The notes under the pieces are model-generated. The model ran no database searches. It was not told the origin of the DNA and worked only from the letters and a program-made list of their open reading frames with translations. A stretch of DNA of 64,000 nucleotides from Durusdinium trenchii. Taxonomy: Eukaryota > Sar > Dinophyceae > Suessiales > Symbiodiniaceae. A program made the position numbers and the translations under genes. The stretch is taken from contig CAXAMN010003869.1 in NCBI GenBank assembly GCA_963970005.1, positions 273,179 through 337,178 on the forward strand. The letters are read 5' to 3'. Positions 30,101 through 39,899 of the stretch are shown piece by piece (the first letter of the stretch is position 1; each line of letters starts with the position of its first letter).

Positions 30101-32071
30101 TGGCCACAAGCTCTGTCGGCAGTGTCCTCGGCAAGTCTCGGAGACACACATGTACGATCACTCCGAACCGGAGCATGTCGAGGCCTGCGAGTGCATGCGC
30201 CCGGCATTAGTCCCATGGCTCACCTTTCCCTGGTGGAGCACCCATCCACAGACCCAGCCTGTGCCATGCTGGTGAATACGGTCTTCACCATACGGCGACA
30301 CGCCTGTCCGGATAGGGTAAGTGACCTAATGGACCGCCTGATAGCAGTAGGTTGGGATACAACGCCTCGACCAGGTCCGTGCCACGTTTTGCTCGAACGC
30401 CTGCACTCCATTGGATGGAGTTGGCTCGGCCAAGGTTGGGTCCTAGACCATGAACAGCAACCATTGGCACTGCTCCATGGCGCTCCCTCGGAAGTGCACC
30501 AAAGATTGCTAGAAGGTTGGCAAAACTTTGTCCAACAGTGCCTGACCCGTCGAAAAACGTTCCAGGGGATGGAATGGGTCCATGCCGGATTCACTCTAGA
30601 ACACTTCCGAACCCATAATACACATAAGCAGGGTTTGCTTCGTAAGATCCTCAATGGTACGTTTTTCACGGCCGATACACAGGCCCATAATGATAAAGCT
30701 CATACCCTCACCTGTAAGTTTTGCGGTCAGCCCGATTCTCAATTCCACCGTTTTTGGGAGTGCAAATCCTTCGACAGTGCTAGGCCACACCCGTGGCTCA
30801 CTGCGCAAGTCGTTGCAGGAGGGTTGCCAAAATGCTTAACTTTTCATGGATGGATGGGCCTGCCGGCATCAGTCAGAGAGTTGCAAAAGACACTGGTCAG
30901 CTGCCCGGACACCACAGACTCCTTTGAACAAGTGCCATTCCAACCACGTGACCTTTTTCTCGATGGATCCTGTGTCAACCCCACCTGCCAGTTCACACGC
31001 ATGGCAGGATGGGGTATCGTGGCGGCACACCCGGAGGATACTGACCAGTGGTGGCCACTTGCTCAAGGGCGAGTCCCCGGCCGACGCCAAACAAGCGGCC
31101 GTGCTGAAATCTTAGCCGCCATCAGTGCTTTGAGGTTTGTGTTACGCTACGGCCACCCGGTTCGGTTGTGGTGTGACAACGCCCAGGTTGTCCACGCCCT
31201 CCAGCAAGCTTTACACAGACCGGCCGAGTGTAAGATAGGCAGAAAAGATTCGGACCTGTGGTCTTTGCTTGTATCGTTGGCCAGAACCATGCACGGCCAC
31301 CTCGTCACAGTTCATAAGATTGCCAGCCATCAAAACAGATCCAACGTCAGCTGGATCGAACAATGGGCTTTCCAAGGCAATGATAATGCCGACCACTGCG
31401 CTCGCTGGAGCACATTGTTCCCGCAATCCCTTCATTGCCTGTGGCAACAAGCCACACGGGACATCCACTCAGCACGACTTTTGCGAGACCAAGTCCATAA
31501 TAATATGCTTAAGGTCAGCGAAGAAGCTGTCAGCAAGGACCCGCCACCACAGGCGGATGATCCACCACAGCCAGCTTTTCCTCTGCCAATTCAGGACACC
31601 ACGTTGGCGCCATTGCCAAACTTGCCACAAACTTGTACTCACAAACTTGTGGGAGAGGGGTGGTCCCTCCTGACCAATTGGTCCCAAACCTTGCATAATC
31701 CGACCGCCGAAGCGGTCCATGTGCCTTGGTTCTTTCTCCTAATAGATTTCGTGCTGCACACGGGCAGCGGTGGCATCCGTGCTTCACAAAAATTTGCCAA
31801 ATGGCACTGGCTCACCAAAGAAGAAGCACGCCAATTCGAGCTTGTGGATCGAGTAAAATGGTTCAGACTGTTCTTGATCAGAGTACATAAGCTTGAGGGC
31901 CGACCGTTGCACACCACATATGTGCGCCCCTCCACTCGACAGGTAGTATTCTGGGCACACTGCCTTTGCTTTCGAATGGACCAATCTAGACTCAGACGCA
32001 TTGAAGAGTACATCGGACGTTTCAAAGCCGTCCTGCTCCTCGGACGGGAGATCGCAGACCTAGAGCTGTAG
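27200..32071 (+). CDS. LINE 2 ORF2: endonuclease, reverse transcriptase, RNase H
   Basis: Replication protein of LINE 2, open for over 1,600 codons without an obvious ATG at its start. It opens with RYGEALHPGP, a Pro-Gly-Pro motif found in dinoflagellate LINEs, followed by LLNPTGLQNK, the first strand of an APE-like endonuclease. Counting TTG 27266 as residue 1: SETH, GGDFN (Asp160) and NHSLV complete the endonuclease. Reverse transcriptase: motif A ADLVKAYN (Asp743), motif B GFAEGCGLS, motif C YVDN (Asp836, Asn837), where the usual second Asp is Asn. A CKFC...H...C zinc motif lies near 30716. RNase H has Asp1233, Glu1281, Asp1304 and Asp1376. A C-terminal extension follows. The first catalytic Asp of motif C is kept, so activity is possible. 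Confidence 0.9.
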   Translation, partial: HVFRYGEALHPGPKSSGFVLGLLNPTGLQNKTDLINQLPQGTQGTTWLVSETHLTQPGLVQFRRALKLSKSPFKLIHGDCVPPKSHLQSQLASRGKERGVGFLTSAPGRELMTSWSQDIRQHQRCHVAGFQYGRQWLQGGVFYGNAFQSGGVSTREMNNFLLSQVYNRIGTGACGPRFIGGDFNHFIDDLSVVQTMLQQGWQEVQHLAASRFGQEIQPTIQQKHAKDLLFLSPEVTPFVKQVCVEPEWVANHSLVYVVLDVEATQPRVPIWKQPRQIDWNLTATTSVNDDLPFSPGTQHQQTAEDQYRAVWQSFEHQKVSEARRLGCNIHESQLGRGATTERKWITENFVPLRPSRPGGFTPEYHGQSMLHTRWIKQLRRLQALAQTHHPGHRQSSQWLDRKLGQWHAIIHATGFKPSFPQWWANKAKHVLGLPSILPDRAPDEHLARLLALDFKEDVHELESMLQTSRIRQAKQSRLDNPARIFTDLQAPRPEPVQMLLAHHSSTVECIDQEECAVELASANAFKPDEPIEYNGIPLRVIHHDTDKLWLESMPPIQTGDTLTQTKPITDLEEIYQEFQAEWMKRWDRHAHTPDSEWEPIVDFVKNAIPAPPSMEYSPISYSAWQTAVAHKKVRAAVGPDGVSRSDLLALPRSHVEPILNMLSAIEQGQSFWPKQVVTGHVHALEKIPSAWKASQYRPLTVFSIIYRTWSSIRAKQTLYHLSQFVSSQVTGNIPGRSCTDLWLNIQLHLEECMADQTPAAGVVADLVKAYNLLPRLPLLAIGLHLGIAKPIIQAWANALQQMERAFSVRGTIGPPLTTTTGFAEGCGLSCAAMLLCNIALSRWLYIRFPSVKLWSYVDNLELTGASIADVNQGLQLMTQFCDLLDLQLDEAKTYFWSNDAADRQVARQSNLMLQASARDLGAHMEYGLRKTNHVLQKRVQTMPRIWIALAKSPAPYRQKVDALRVKGWPQALSAVSSASLGDTHVRSLRTGACRGLRVHAPGISPMAHLSLVEHPSTDPACAMLVNTVFTIRRHACPDRVSDLMDRLIAVGWDTTPRPGPCHVLLERLHSIGWSWLGQGWVLDHEQQPLALLHGAPSEVHQRLLEGWQNFVQQCLTRRKTFQGMEWVHAGFTLEHFRTHNTHKQGLLRKILNGTFFTADTQAHNDKAHTLTCKFCGQPDSQFHRFWECKSFDSARPHPWLTAQVVAGGLPKCLTFHGWMGLPASVRELQKTLVSCPDTTDSFEQVPFQPRDLFLDGSCVNPTCQFTRMAGWGIVAAHPEDTDQWWPLAQGRVPGRRQTSGRAEILAAISALRFVLRYGHPVRLWCDNAQVVHALQQALHRPAECKIGRKDSDLWSLLVSLARTMHGHLVTVHKIASHQNRSNVSWIEQWAFQGNDNADHCARWSTLFPQSLHCLWQQATRDIHSARLLRDQVHNNMLKVSEEAVSKDPPPQADDPPQPAFPLPIQDTTLAPLPNLPQTCTHKLVGEGWSLLTNWSQTLHNPTAEAVHVPWFFLLIDFVLHTGSGGIRASQKFAKWHWLTKEEARQFELVDRVKWFRLFLIRVHKLEGRPLHTTYVRPSTRQVVFWAHCLCFRMDQSRLRRIEEYIGRFKAVLLLGREIADLEL

Positions 32072-32145
32072 TTCGACTTCCAACCGGGCCAAGGTCGCCC
32101 CCGCCACAAGCCGCGGCGCCTGATCCTCTCGGAGAAACGGAGAAA

Positions 32146-32158
32146 TGGAGGCCATCGC
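32146..32158 (+). repeat. LINE 2 target-site duplication, right copy
   Basis: Same 13 bases as 22254-22266, directly after GGAGAAA and followed by TATTAG, the expected continuation of a 21-bp repeat unit. Confidence 0.75.
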
Positions 32159-32227
32159 TATTAGTAAAAGCGAGGCCTTTGAGCGGTTACGGTATACGGG
32201 TGTCGGCGGGACGGACGGTAGCCCGAT

Positions 32228-32345
32228 GCACTTGTTCCTAGTAGCGTTCTTGCTCCTAGTAGCGATGCCAGGAGCACCTAGTAGCGTCCTTGTTACTACT
32301 AGTAAGGCACTTGTTACTACTAGCGATGCACTTGTTCCTAGTAAC
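32228..32345 (-). repeat. CTAG-core modular repeat cluster
   Basis: Eight or so units on the minus strand, with payloads CACTTG, CCAGGAGCACC and CACTTGTTAC in plus-strand reading. Further strings on the plus strand at 32640-32760, and single 21-bp units at about 32816-32840 and 33050-33075. Confidence 0.75.
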
Positions 32346-33896
32346 TCTGAAGAATTGGAATGGGTTTTATCTTCGAGGCGGCCTCGCCAACTGCAGCTTC
32401 AGCAACGCAGCAGTGCTGAATCCTGGAGCAATCAAAGCAAGGATGAACTGCATGTGATGCAGCAAAATTCAAATAAATGTGCGTCTTGCAGCATTCTCGT
32501 CTCAGGACAAGAATATTTCGACTGGTGTACACCCTCGGCCGAACAAGGTTGTCTTTTGCAAGAGCGCTACCAAGAAGGTCGAATGTTGAGGAATTAGGTG
32601 ACGTCTGTGCTGCAGTGTCATGTTGGTCACGTGTTGTGTATTAGGAACAAGTGCATCGCTAGTAGTAACAAGTGCCTTACTAGTAGTAACAAGGACGCTA
32701 CTAGGTGCTCCTGGCATCGCTACTAGGAGCAAGGACGCTACTAGGAACAAGTGCATTAGGACTGGTGGCGATGTCATGCGTGGTGATTTGTCATGTGGTG
32801 CAGTTTCATCGCTTTTGGGTTGGAGGCCATCGCTAGTAGGTGGGTGCAGAGTCATCGTGGTGTTTTACCGTGGTGATTTGCTTTGCGAAATGTGCAGTTG
32901 TGACAGGAGCAAGGACGCTACTAGTTGTGTAGTAGCGTGCAGTGGCGAGGCGTTCGTCCGGCATCCGGCTATCCTGCGTGAAAGGTAGCATCGTGGGCCA
33001 CGGGCCACGGCCTTGACACCCTAAAGGGACCAGGCTTAGACGTCTCAAAACTAAGAGCGATGGCCTCCAATCGCGCAGTGTTTGCAAAAGGTTCTGTATA
33101 TCCTTTGCCCGCTTGAAATGCCAATTGGGCACAGCAATGTACGCTTTCCCCGAATGTAGCAACCGGCCCCTGCGCTTGCCACGATTGCTTTGGAACATCT
33201 CCACGCTCAGGATTTGTCAAACAAAAACATGACAGAGAGGGTTCTTCACGGATCCCTCGATCTCTGTCCCTTGGAAAACTCTTCCACGCTTCCTTTACAT
33301 ATCATATCAAAAAGAAACAAACTAGGAGCAAGGACGGTACTAGGAGCAAAAACACAGTAAACCCATTGATTTTTGTAAAATTTCTTGTGCAACACTAGAC
33401 AACACACGGCTTTCACTTGCTCCTTGGCAGTCTCACCTGAGACACTGCTCGGTCAGCTTCAAAAGCCGAAGGCGGTGCCTCTCGTCTGATGATGACACCA
33501 TCAAAAAGTAAACAAACTAGGAGCAAGGACACTACTAGGGCTCCTGGCCTTACTACTAGGAGCAAGAAGCTACTAGGGGCTCCAGGCCTTACTACGCGCG
33601 ACTGACCAAGCGAGGCCTCTTCAAGCAGCTGGATTGCGAGCTCATACCTGTCATTTGTGCTTCGGAGCATAACATGCGAAAAGACTAGACTCCCTTTTTC
33701 TCATTGCCAAACACTTTTCAAACATGTTTAGCCGCTAAATGGTCTTAGGTCTTTGGATACAATAGCAAAATGAAACGAACCAAGAGAAACAGAACGGACA
33801 GGGAAAGACAATGACTAGACTAGACCTAAGCGGTCTGCCAGTTTCGTACCAGTATTTGCTGTCCTGAGGGCCTAGCTCATCAGCAAGAACACGCTA
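32346..33896. other. No recognisable gene between repeat strings
   Basis: Besides the strings noted above, CTAG-core units occur at about 33325-33345 and 33515-33600. The remaining sequence has no ORF with a recognisable feature. Confidence 0.5.
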
Positions 33897-34075
33897 TCAT
33901 ATGGCCTTCACTACCCCTGACGACGAATTGCCACTGCGGTTGTGTTTGGTCGGTGAATAGCCAAGGGACAAGTTCACGTCTGCGGCTGTCAACTTGCAAA
34001 TCATCACGGAGATCTCGTCATCCTTCAAAGGCCAGTATTTCCAACGCAACAAACACACAACCCGACCAATCAAAC
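33897..34075 (-). pseudogene. Exon-like remnant, unknown family
   Basis: About 58 open codons on the minus strand ending at TGA 33897-33899 read like a folded protein (RWKYWPLKDDEISVMICKLT, then a Ser/Asn-rich tail). No start codon or partner exon was identified. I do not recognise the family; a chance ORF is possible. Confidence 0.25.
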
Positions 34076-34329
34076 ATCATGCAAGACATGCATGACAAAC
34101 AAACATTTAAGCTTGGCATAGCCAACAGTACCACACTGCAATGTATCCCTGCGTAAATAAGCTTGTTTTGGCGGCGATCTTCGTTCCAAGCTATGAGCCT
34201 CTGTCGCCAAGTACACGACGGGGCTCCTTCATTTGGCGCTGCTAGTGCAACAAATTGGAAGAATGCGCTGCCCTCGTGTGGTGACGGTTTACAGGTCTAA
34301 ACAGAAAAAACTTTTCCAAAAGAAACACG

Positions 34330-35460
34330 CAAAGGCGCTACTAGGGGCTCCTGGCATCGCTACTAGGAGCAAGGACGCTACTAGGGGCACGCAAAGACAC
34401 AAAGGTCGCAAAACACTGAGGCCAAGACGCACAAGACTCAGAGACCTCACAAAGCTCTTCGCATCTTTCGATTTCAACTCTATTTTATGGCACTATATGT
34501 TGTATCTTTGTTTCGACCATTCTTGTTCTTTCTCCGTTTCTTAACCTTTCTTTCTGACATCAATCTCGGTGACATCATAAGGTCTTTACAACGTGGAATT
34601 TCAGACAGCCTTGGCCCTTTCCTTCTTAGAGCTGGAACGCCCCATGCTGACAAGAACCTACTTCAAGGGGAGTGGGACACCAAAGAGGTCCCTTTTTCTT
34701 TATGCTTGAAACACTTTGAGGATCAAGGAGAATACGGTGTAGACAACGACTATGTCTTGCATGTTCATATCAGCTTAGACGTGTGTGTGACCCATGGTAA
34801 ATATGTCTTGGTGCTGCATCTCTCGATGACGTTTTTCTGACTGTTGCCTGCGGAAGCAACATTTTGGTACATTGTCGGGGTCTAAGAACCCAGTCCCTCC
34901 ATCCAGTGCTGAAACTAGTAGCGAACCTTGTTCCTAGTAGTAAGCCCCTAGTAGCTTCTTGCTCCTAGTAGCGATGCCCTTGTTACTAGTGCTTGAAAAA
35001 CCGGTCTCTCCCAAAAACACAATTGACACCGCTTTGCCCTGACGATGAAACCAATTTGAGCACAGGGTTTCGAGTGCAAAGTTCGTTTGACAGTAGATCG
35101 AAGGTAAGGTAGGAAATTTCATAGTCAATACACTCTCATAAATAAAGTGTTTCTGACAAAAGAAACAATCACAAAAGAAAAGGACAAATAAAGACAAACA
35201 CAAGTACACAACGTGTTGCTGATTGTTTATTTGTAAAACCTTAGAGGAAGGAAGGTCGGTCTTGGCTTGACACTTTTCGCGCCGACCAAGGACGGACAAA
35301 ACAAACCGTGCTTAAGGAGAGACAAAAGGCAACTTCTTGACAGTATGAACAAAAGAGGTCTACAGAGCAAATAAGTAAGCAAGAAGACTTTAGAAGGAAA
35401 CGAACAGAATACTAAAGACATGAGCAACGTAGAAAAGGACAAAAACAGAAAACACCAATA
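34330..35460. other. Repeat strings and a weak ORF
   Basis: CTAG-core strings at about 34335-34390 and 34915-34995. An ORF at 34487-34840 on the plus strand (117 codons) has a plausible middle part (LGPFLLRAGTPHADKNLL) but no recognised domain; it may be a decayed exon. Nothing else seen to 35460. Confidence 0.3.
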
Positions 35461-35461
35461 G

Positions 35462-35880
35462 ATGCTCTTTGCTCCTAGTAGCGTTCTTGTTACTACTAGT
35501 AAGGCACTTGTTACTAGTAGCGATGCCCTTTGCTCCTAGTAGCGATGCCCTTGCTCCAACCCTTTCTTCTCACCATGCAGCGCCTTGGAAGCCGTGGCTT
35601 GTACGGCCACGTCGCTGAAGCGCTCAGGGTCGTCACTCCTTTGAGCCTGGCGGAATTTGGCCAAAGCAATGGCCTTGAACCTAGAAGCCTCTTGTTTCTA
35701 ATAGCCAACCTTGTTACTACTAGTAAGGCGCTTGTTACTAGAAGCGATGCACTTGTTACTAGTAGCTTCTTGTTACAACCTAGAAGCGTCCTGTAGCTTC
35801 TTGTTACTAGCGATGCCAGGAGCTACTAGTAGCGATGCCCTTTGCTCCTAGTAGCAATGGCCTCCAAACCTAGTAGCAAA
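35462..35880. repeat. CTAG-core modular repeat strings
   Basis: Minus-strand strings at 35462-35560 and about 35685-35880. Their middle is a short unique piece (35565-35680). The last unit is the 21-bp type (GCAATGGCCTCCAAACCTAG). Confidence 0.7.
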
Positions 35881-36120
35881 AAGGATCAAACAACGCTTTC
35901 AGAACATCTTGGATGCTCCCAAGAACCCTCTCAGGACAAGGAACGAGATGGAATGACAAGGCACACAAGAAGGCTTTCTTCAAATTGACCGGGGTCTTAC
36001 TGAGTTTCAAATCTGAACTTGCTTTCTGATCTTTGAAGTAACAAGTGCATCGCTAGTAGTAACAAGTGCCGTAAGAGTAGTAAGAATGTTTGCTATTAGA
36101 ATTAAGTTTAATTAGAATAA

Positions 36121-36424
36121 GTTTTTCGATGCTTGAAACCCCTGCATCAACAAGCACCTTCCAGTTGACTGCCAGGCACAAGCCACCACACAAGGCTTGT
36201 TTGACCTCATGCTTTCGGACAAACCTTTTGTTGTAGAACCAAGGGCCAACAGAAAAGACTGTCTTGTTGTCTTTGACACCTGCTGACCTTTCAGATACAA
36301 TTCTTGCAGAGTTCAGCCACGCCTGATGTTCTTCGTCTTCAACCTCAAACTGATGAGGTGACCCAATTCGTCTGATAAATGGAGATATGACATGATGGAC
36401 GACTTGGGATATCTTTGGATGACC
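36121..36424 (-). pseudogene. Exon-like remnant of an unknown protein
   Basis: On the minus strand about 100 codons are open without a stop and read like an ordinary soluble protein: RRIGSPHQFEVEDEEHQAWL, then KDNKTVFSVGPWFYNKR and VKQALCGGLCLAVNWKVL. No ATG starts it and it runs into AT-rich repeat DNA downstream, so it is a partial or dead exon. I do not recognise the family. It is not a repeat shadow, since composition and hydrophobic pattern are protein-like throughout. Confidence 0.4.
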
Positions 36425-36569
36425 TCATAAGTTGCATCAGTTTGGCTTATCCAAAAAGCAACGACACTTCTCGTAGCAAGCTAAAACTGCAGGGACATCC
36501 TCAAGACTGAAGACAATCTTGCAGAACAGAGCGTTCAATTTCGGAAAGGCAGGAAGGAAGGATCAAGGG

Positions 36570-36965
36570 TCAAAAGAAGCTACTAGGAACAAGGGCATCG
36601 CTTCTAGTAACAAGTGCCTTACTAGTAGTAACAAGAAGCTACTAGGAGCAAAGGGCATCGCTACTAGTAACAAGAAGCTACTAGAAAAAGACTACTTTTC
36701 TCAGCATTCTTGCTGAGTTCACATAAGCCAAGAGAATCTCTGAGGTCTGAGGACCAAACACTCTCCGGAATCTCACGACAAAGCCATGCCTTTTGGAGAA
36801 AAGGTTTTAGTAAAGCTAAAAAACCAATCTTCTAGTAGTAAGGCCAGGAGCCCCTAGTAGCTTCTTGTTACTACTAGTAAGGCACTTGCTACTAGAAGCG
36901 ATGCACTTGTTCCTAGTAGCTTCTTTTGAGTTCCTAATAGCAATGGCCTCCAACCTAATAGCAAT
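36570..36965. repeat. CTAG-core modular repeat strings
   Basis: A plus-strand string at 36570-36690 and a minus-strand string at 36830-36935, followed by one 21-bp unit at about 36936-36963. The two strings face each other across about 140 bases. Confidence 0.7.
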
Positions 36966-36969
36966 TGTT

Positions 36970-37378
36970 CATACTGCCTCCGATTTCCTCCTTGTGTTTT
37001 CTAACATCGCTGAGACAGGGACAGTTAGCTCTGGGGACACCATTATGTCCTTCAAGTGTTGACGACAAGGGTGTTGTCGAGACATATGTGAAGTTGCAAA
37101 GCTGTTTTGGTATTTTTTCAAAAGAAGCTGCCTTGAAGCACTCTGCAGCAAACTCCTGGACTTCAAAACTTGGAACAAAAGGGTTGAGATGGGTTTAGTG
37201 GATTGAATCGGCCTGCCATTCTTTGGCATCAGCAGTTCGATTGGTGCGCACCAACGAACCCTTGACCTGGAGTTCAAGTGCACACTCCGCATTGACTCCG
37301 CTTCCTCAACCAACCTATTTGGACTTCCCACTAAAACAAACACGCGAACTTTCTGTGGAAACTGAGTGAACATCAAAA
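36970..37378 (-). pseudogene. Exon-like remnant with frame change
   Basis: On the minus strand, parts of two frames look protein-coding: PFVPSFEVQEFAAECFKAAS in one (about 37100-37190), then KDIMVSPELTVPVSAMLENT in another (about 36975-37060). The switch suggests a decayed gene or an unrecognised intron. Family unknown. It could belong to the same gene as 36121-36424, which lies downstream on the same strand. Confidence 0.3.
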
Positions 37379-37992
37379 AAAGAATGCCAGTTCTCAGTGC
37401 CTCTGTTAGGCCTCGAAGTGTTCGCTGGAGCGCCTACCGAAGGAGAAACCAAAATTGGACCGTCCATCTAGTTGCTTTTAGTAGCGTCCTTGCTCCTAGT
37501 AGCGATGCCAGGAGCCCCTAGTAGCGTCCTTGCTCCTAATTAGAAGCTTTGCTTGCAATGCTGCAAAGGTGGTTTTTGCATTTCCCAGCTGAGATGGCAG
37601 AACCTGGACCAACGCCATGTATTGTTTTTTTCCTTTGGTGCTGACTTTGCAAGGTTGATGGATTGAAAGTTTCGGTTTGGTGGCATGTTGCTGGATTTGG
37701 TGGCTGCTGGCCTTTTGGTTCTGATCGTAATTCTCCCTACAGTGGTGTCACATTGCCGACTTCCCGCTTGGTAGGAGGCAATCGCGATTAGGTGGAGGCC
37801 ACCGCTACTAGGTTGGAGGCCATCGCTAGTAGGTACAAAATGCACTCTTGCAAAAAACAACACTTGTCTGGAACTTGTGATCATGCATTGTTTGCATTCC
37901 CATTGCTCGTGCGCCCAATGTGTTGTGAGGTCGTCCGCGATTGCCGTGTTTACCGCTCCGGGTTCCATCGTTGTAGCTCGGCTTCAAGGGTG
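37379..37992. other. No recognisable gene
   Basis: One CTAG-core string (about 37475-37535, minus) and two 21-bp units (about 37788-37832, plus). The 142-codon ORF at 37540-37968 (minus) shows no domain. Confidence 0.45.
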
Positions 37993-38150
37993 TTTGAGTT
38001 TCCCTAAAAAGTCTAGGAACCAAATCTAGGGGCTAGAAGCTACTAAGGGCTCCTGGCATCGCTACTAGGAGCAAAAACGCTACTCGGGGCTCCTGGCCTT
38101 ACTACTAGGAGCAAGAAGCTACTAGGAAATAGCGCGAGCGCTTCTTTGTG
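37993..38150 (+). repeat. R3 copy carrying a 101-bp modular insert
   Basis: R3 reads up to GAACCAAAT (38017-38025), then a CTAG-core string occupies 38026-38126, then R3 continues with AAATAGCGCGAGCGCTTCTT. The four bases AAAT flank the insert on both sides (38022-38025 and 38127-38130), like a small target-site duplication. Confidence 0.6.
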
Positions 38151-38209
38151 ATTTTCGCCGGCGACATACATGTTAGCCCTGAGATCCGGAGTGGTTCTCG
38201 TTAATGTAG

Positions 38210-38501
38210 GTAGCGAACATTGCTCCTAGTAGCGATGCACTTGTTACTACTAGCGATGCACTTGTTACTACTAGTAAGGCACTTGTTACTAGAAGCGATG
38301 CACTTGCTCCTAGTAGCGAACATTCAGTGATCTGGCCATACGGAAAGCGGGTGGGTGCGAATTCACAACCCCTACTTGAGACGTGCGCGAAACAGTTTGT
38401 TGGACAGTCTTGGACATTGGACCTGTCACTACCCCTTATTGCCGACGAATAACTCTCTAAACAATTGCTGTTCGTTTCTTTCTTCTTCTTCTTCTTCTTG
38501 T
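38210..38501. repeat. CTAG-core string and (CTT)n microsatellite
   Basis: Minus-strand modular units at 38210-38325 and a pure CTT run at about 38482-38501. Confidence 0.75.
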
Positions 38502-38756
38502 CCACGTCTGTTTTCTAGAATTTCTTTCTTCTTTCCTTCCTTCGTTCATTATTTTCCTTTTTTATCACCAAGAAGTAGAACGTATCTTTTCACAGGACTT
38601 CACAAGAGTACCGTCCCGCGTACCTCTGGCAGTTCCTGGCAGATTTAAGTCCAATTCACGCAAAGGTGGCTAAATGAGACACGTATTTGCTTCGTGCTTG
38701 AACAAAAGGAAAGAGCAAAAGAGAACATGAAGAATCGAAGAACATCTGAACACATA

Positions 38757-39341
38757 ATAGCTTCTTGTTACTACTAGTAAGGCACCTGTTACTACTAGCG
38801 TGGCACTTGTTACTACTAGCGAACCTATGAAGACACAGATAGTTTCATGAAACTAATTGATGATTTCACTACCATCTTAAAACGTAAATGCGTTTCGCTG
38901 CTCACCTGACTTTGCTCACAGTGTCTCTGAATGCACTCTGCCAGCACCTCAAAAAAAAACAGTGAACCCTACCCCCTTACCGAACCTAATTGCAATGGCC
39001 TCCAAATTCATTAAATTGAAGCCAATACGCTACTAGGAACAAGTGCATCGCTACTAGTAACAAGTGCCTTACTACTAGTAACAAGAAGCTATTAGTTAAT
39101 TTATTTTTAATTTTAAGTTAATTCTAATAGCTTCTTGTTACTACTAGTAAGGCACCTGTTACTACTAGCGTGGCACTTGTTACTACTAGATTAAATTGAA
39201 GCCAATTTGCATTTAAATCTTTTGGTTCGGGGGGGCTAGGCCGCTAGGAGGATAAGGTAGCTACTAGCTACTAGTTAGCTCCTATGGACGCCCGATAGCG
39301 CGACTAATGATTTGGTTCCTAGACTTTTGGGGAAACTGAAG
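38757..39341. repeat. Modular strings, AT-rich spacer and R3 minus copy
   Basis: Minus-strand units at 38757-38825; plus-strand units at 39028-39092 followed by an AT-rich spacer and minus-strand units at 39125-39190, making an imperfect inverted arrangement. R3 on the minus strand occupies about 39228-39341 (AACCAAATCATTAGTCGCGC read on the minus strand). Confidence 0.65.
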
Positions 39342-39830
39342 AGTCTTCTTTTGAGTTACTGATTGCCATTGCCTCGAACCTAAGAGTGATGGCCTCCAAC
39401 CTACTGGCGATGGCCCAAGTCCGAAAGGTAGATTGGAGGCCATCATTGGTAACTCAGGAGCATTTTTTCCTCCAAGCACTATGGTAACACTAAGGGTTCT
39501 TACGGTAGTGGTTAAAGACGGGCGTCTGATCGAGGTGCTCGCATCCGCCGGCGGCTAAGTCGCTGCTATTTCCAATGCATTCATCGCAGGTTCGCAGAAT
39601 CTGCACTACGTGAATCTTGACGTTCCTGGTAGCTCCTTGTTACTACTAGCGTGGCACTTGTTCCTAGTAGCGTGGCACTTGTTTCTACTAGCTTCTTGAA
39701 GTGCAGATTTCGCGGGAGGCGCAGAAAATGTGCTCTCATGTGTGTTGTCAGACATCTCTCGCCACCTCGAGACCTCTAGAACTCTGGACCTAGACCTTCA
39801 ATTGAGCCTGCAGTTTGTGAACCCCGATCC

Positions 39831-39898
39831 AGCACCATCATCATCACCACCATCATCACCATCATCAACAACATCATCATCATCACCACCACCGTCAC
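39831..39898 (+). repeat. (ATC/ACC)n microsatellite
   Basis: Tandem CATCAT and CACCAC triplets, interrupted by CAACAA. The ORF through it (39730-39924) is low-complexity and not called. Confidence 0.85.
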
Positions 39899-39899
39899 C

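Larger units (their letters stand above)
22267..32145 (+). mobile_element. LINE 2: non-LTR retrotransposon with methyltransferase-like ORF1
   Basis: A 9.9 kb element bounded by a 13-bp TSD. Order: GC-rich 5' UTR with pseudoknot potential, intact ORF1 (methyltransferase-like, ubiquitin-like and peptidase-like regions, coiled coil), ORF2 (endonuclease, reverse transcriptase, zinc motif, RNase H), short 3' UTR ending in GGAGAAACGGAGAAA without a long poly(A). It shares its domain plan with LINE 1 but is only distantly similar in sequence. The intact ORFs suggest a young copy; the one doubt is an in-frame TGA before ORF2. Confidence 0.9.
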
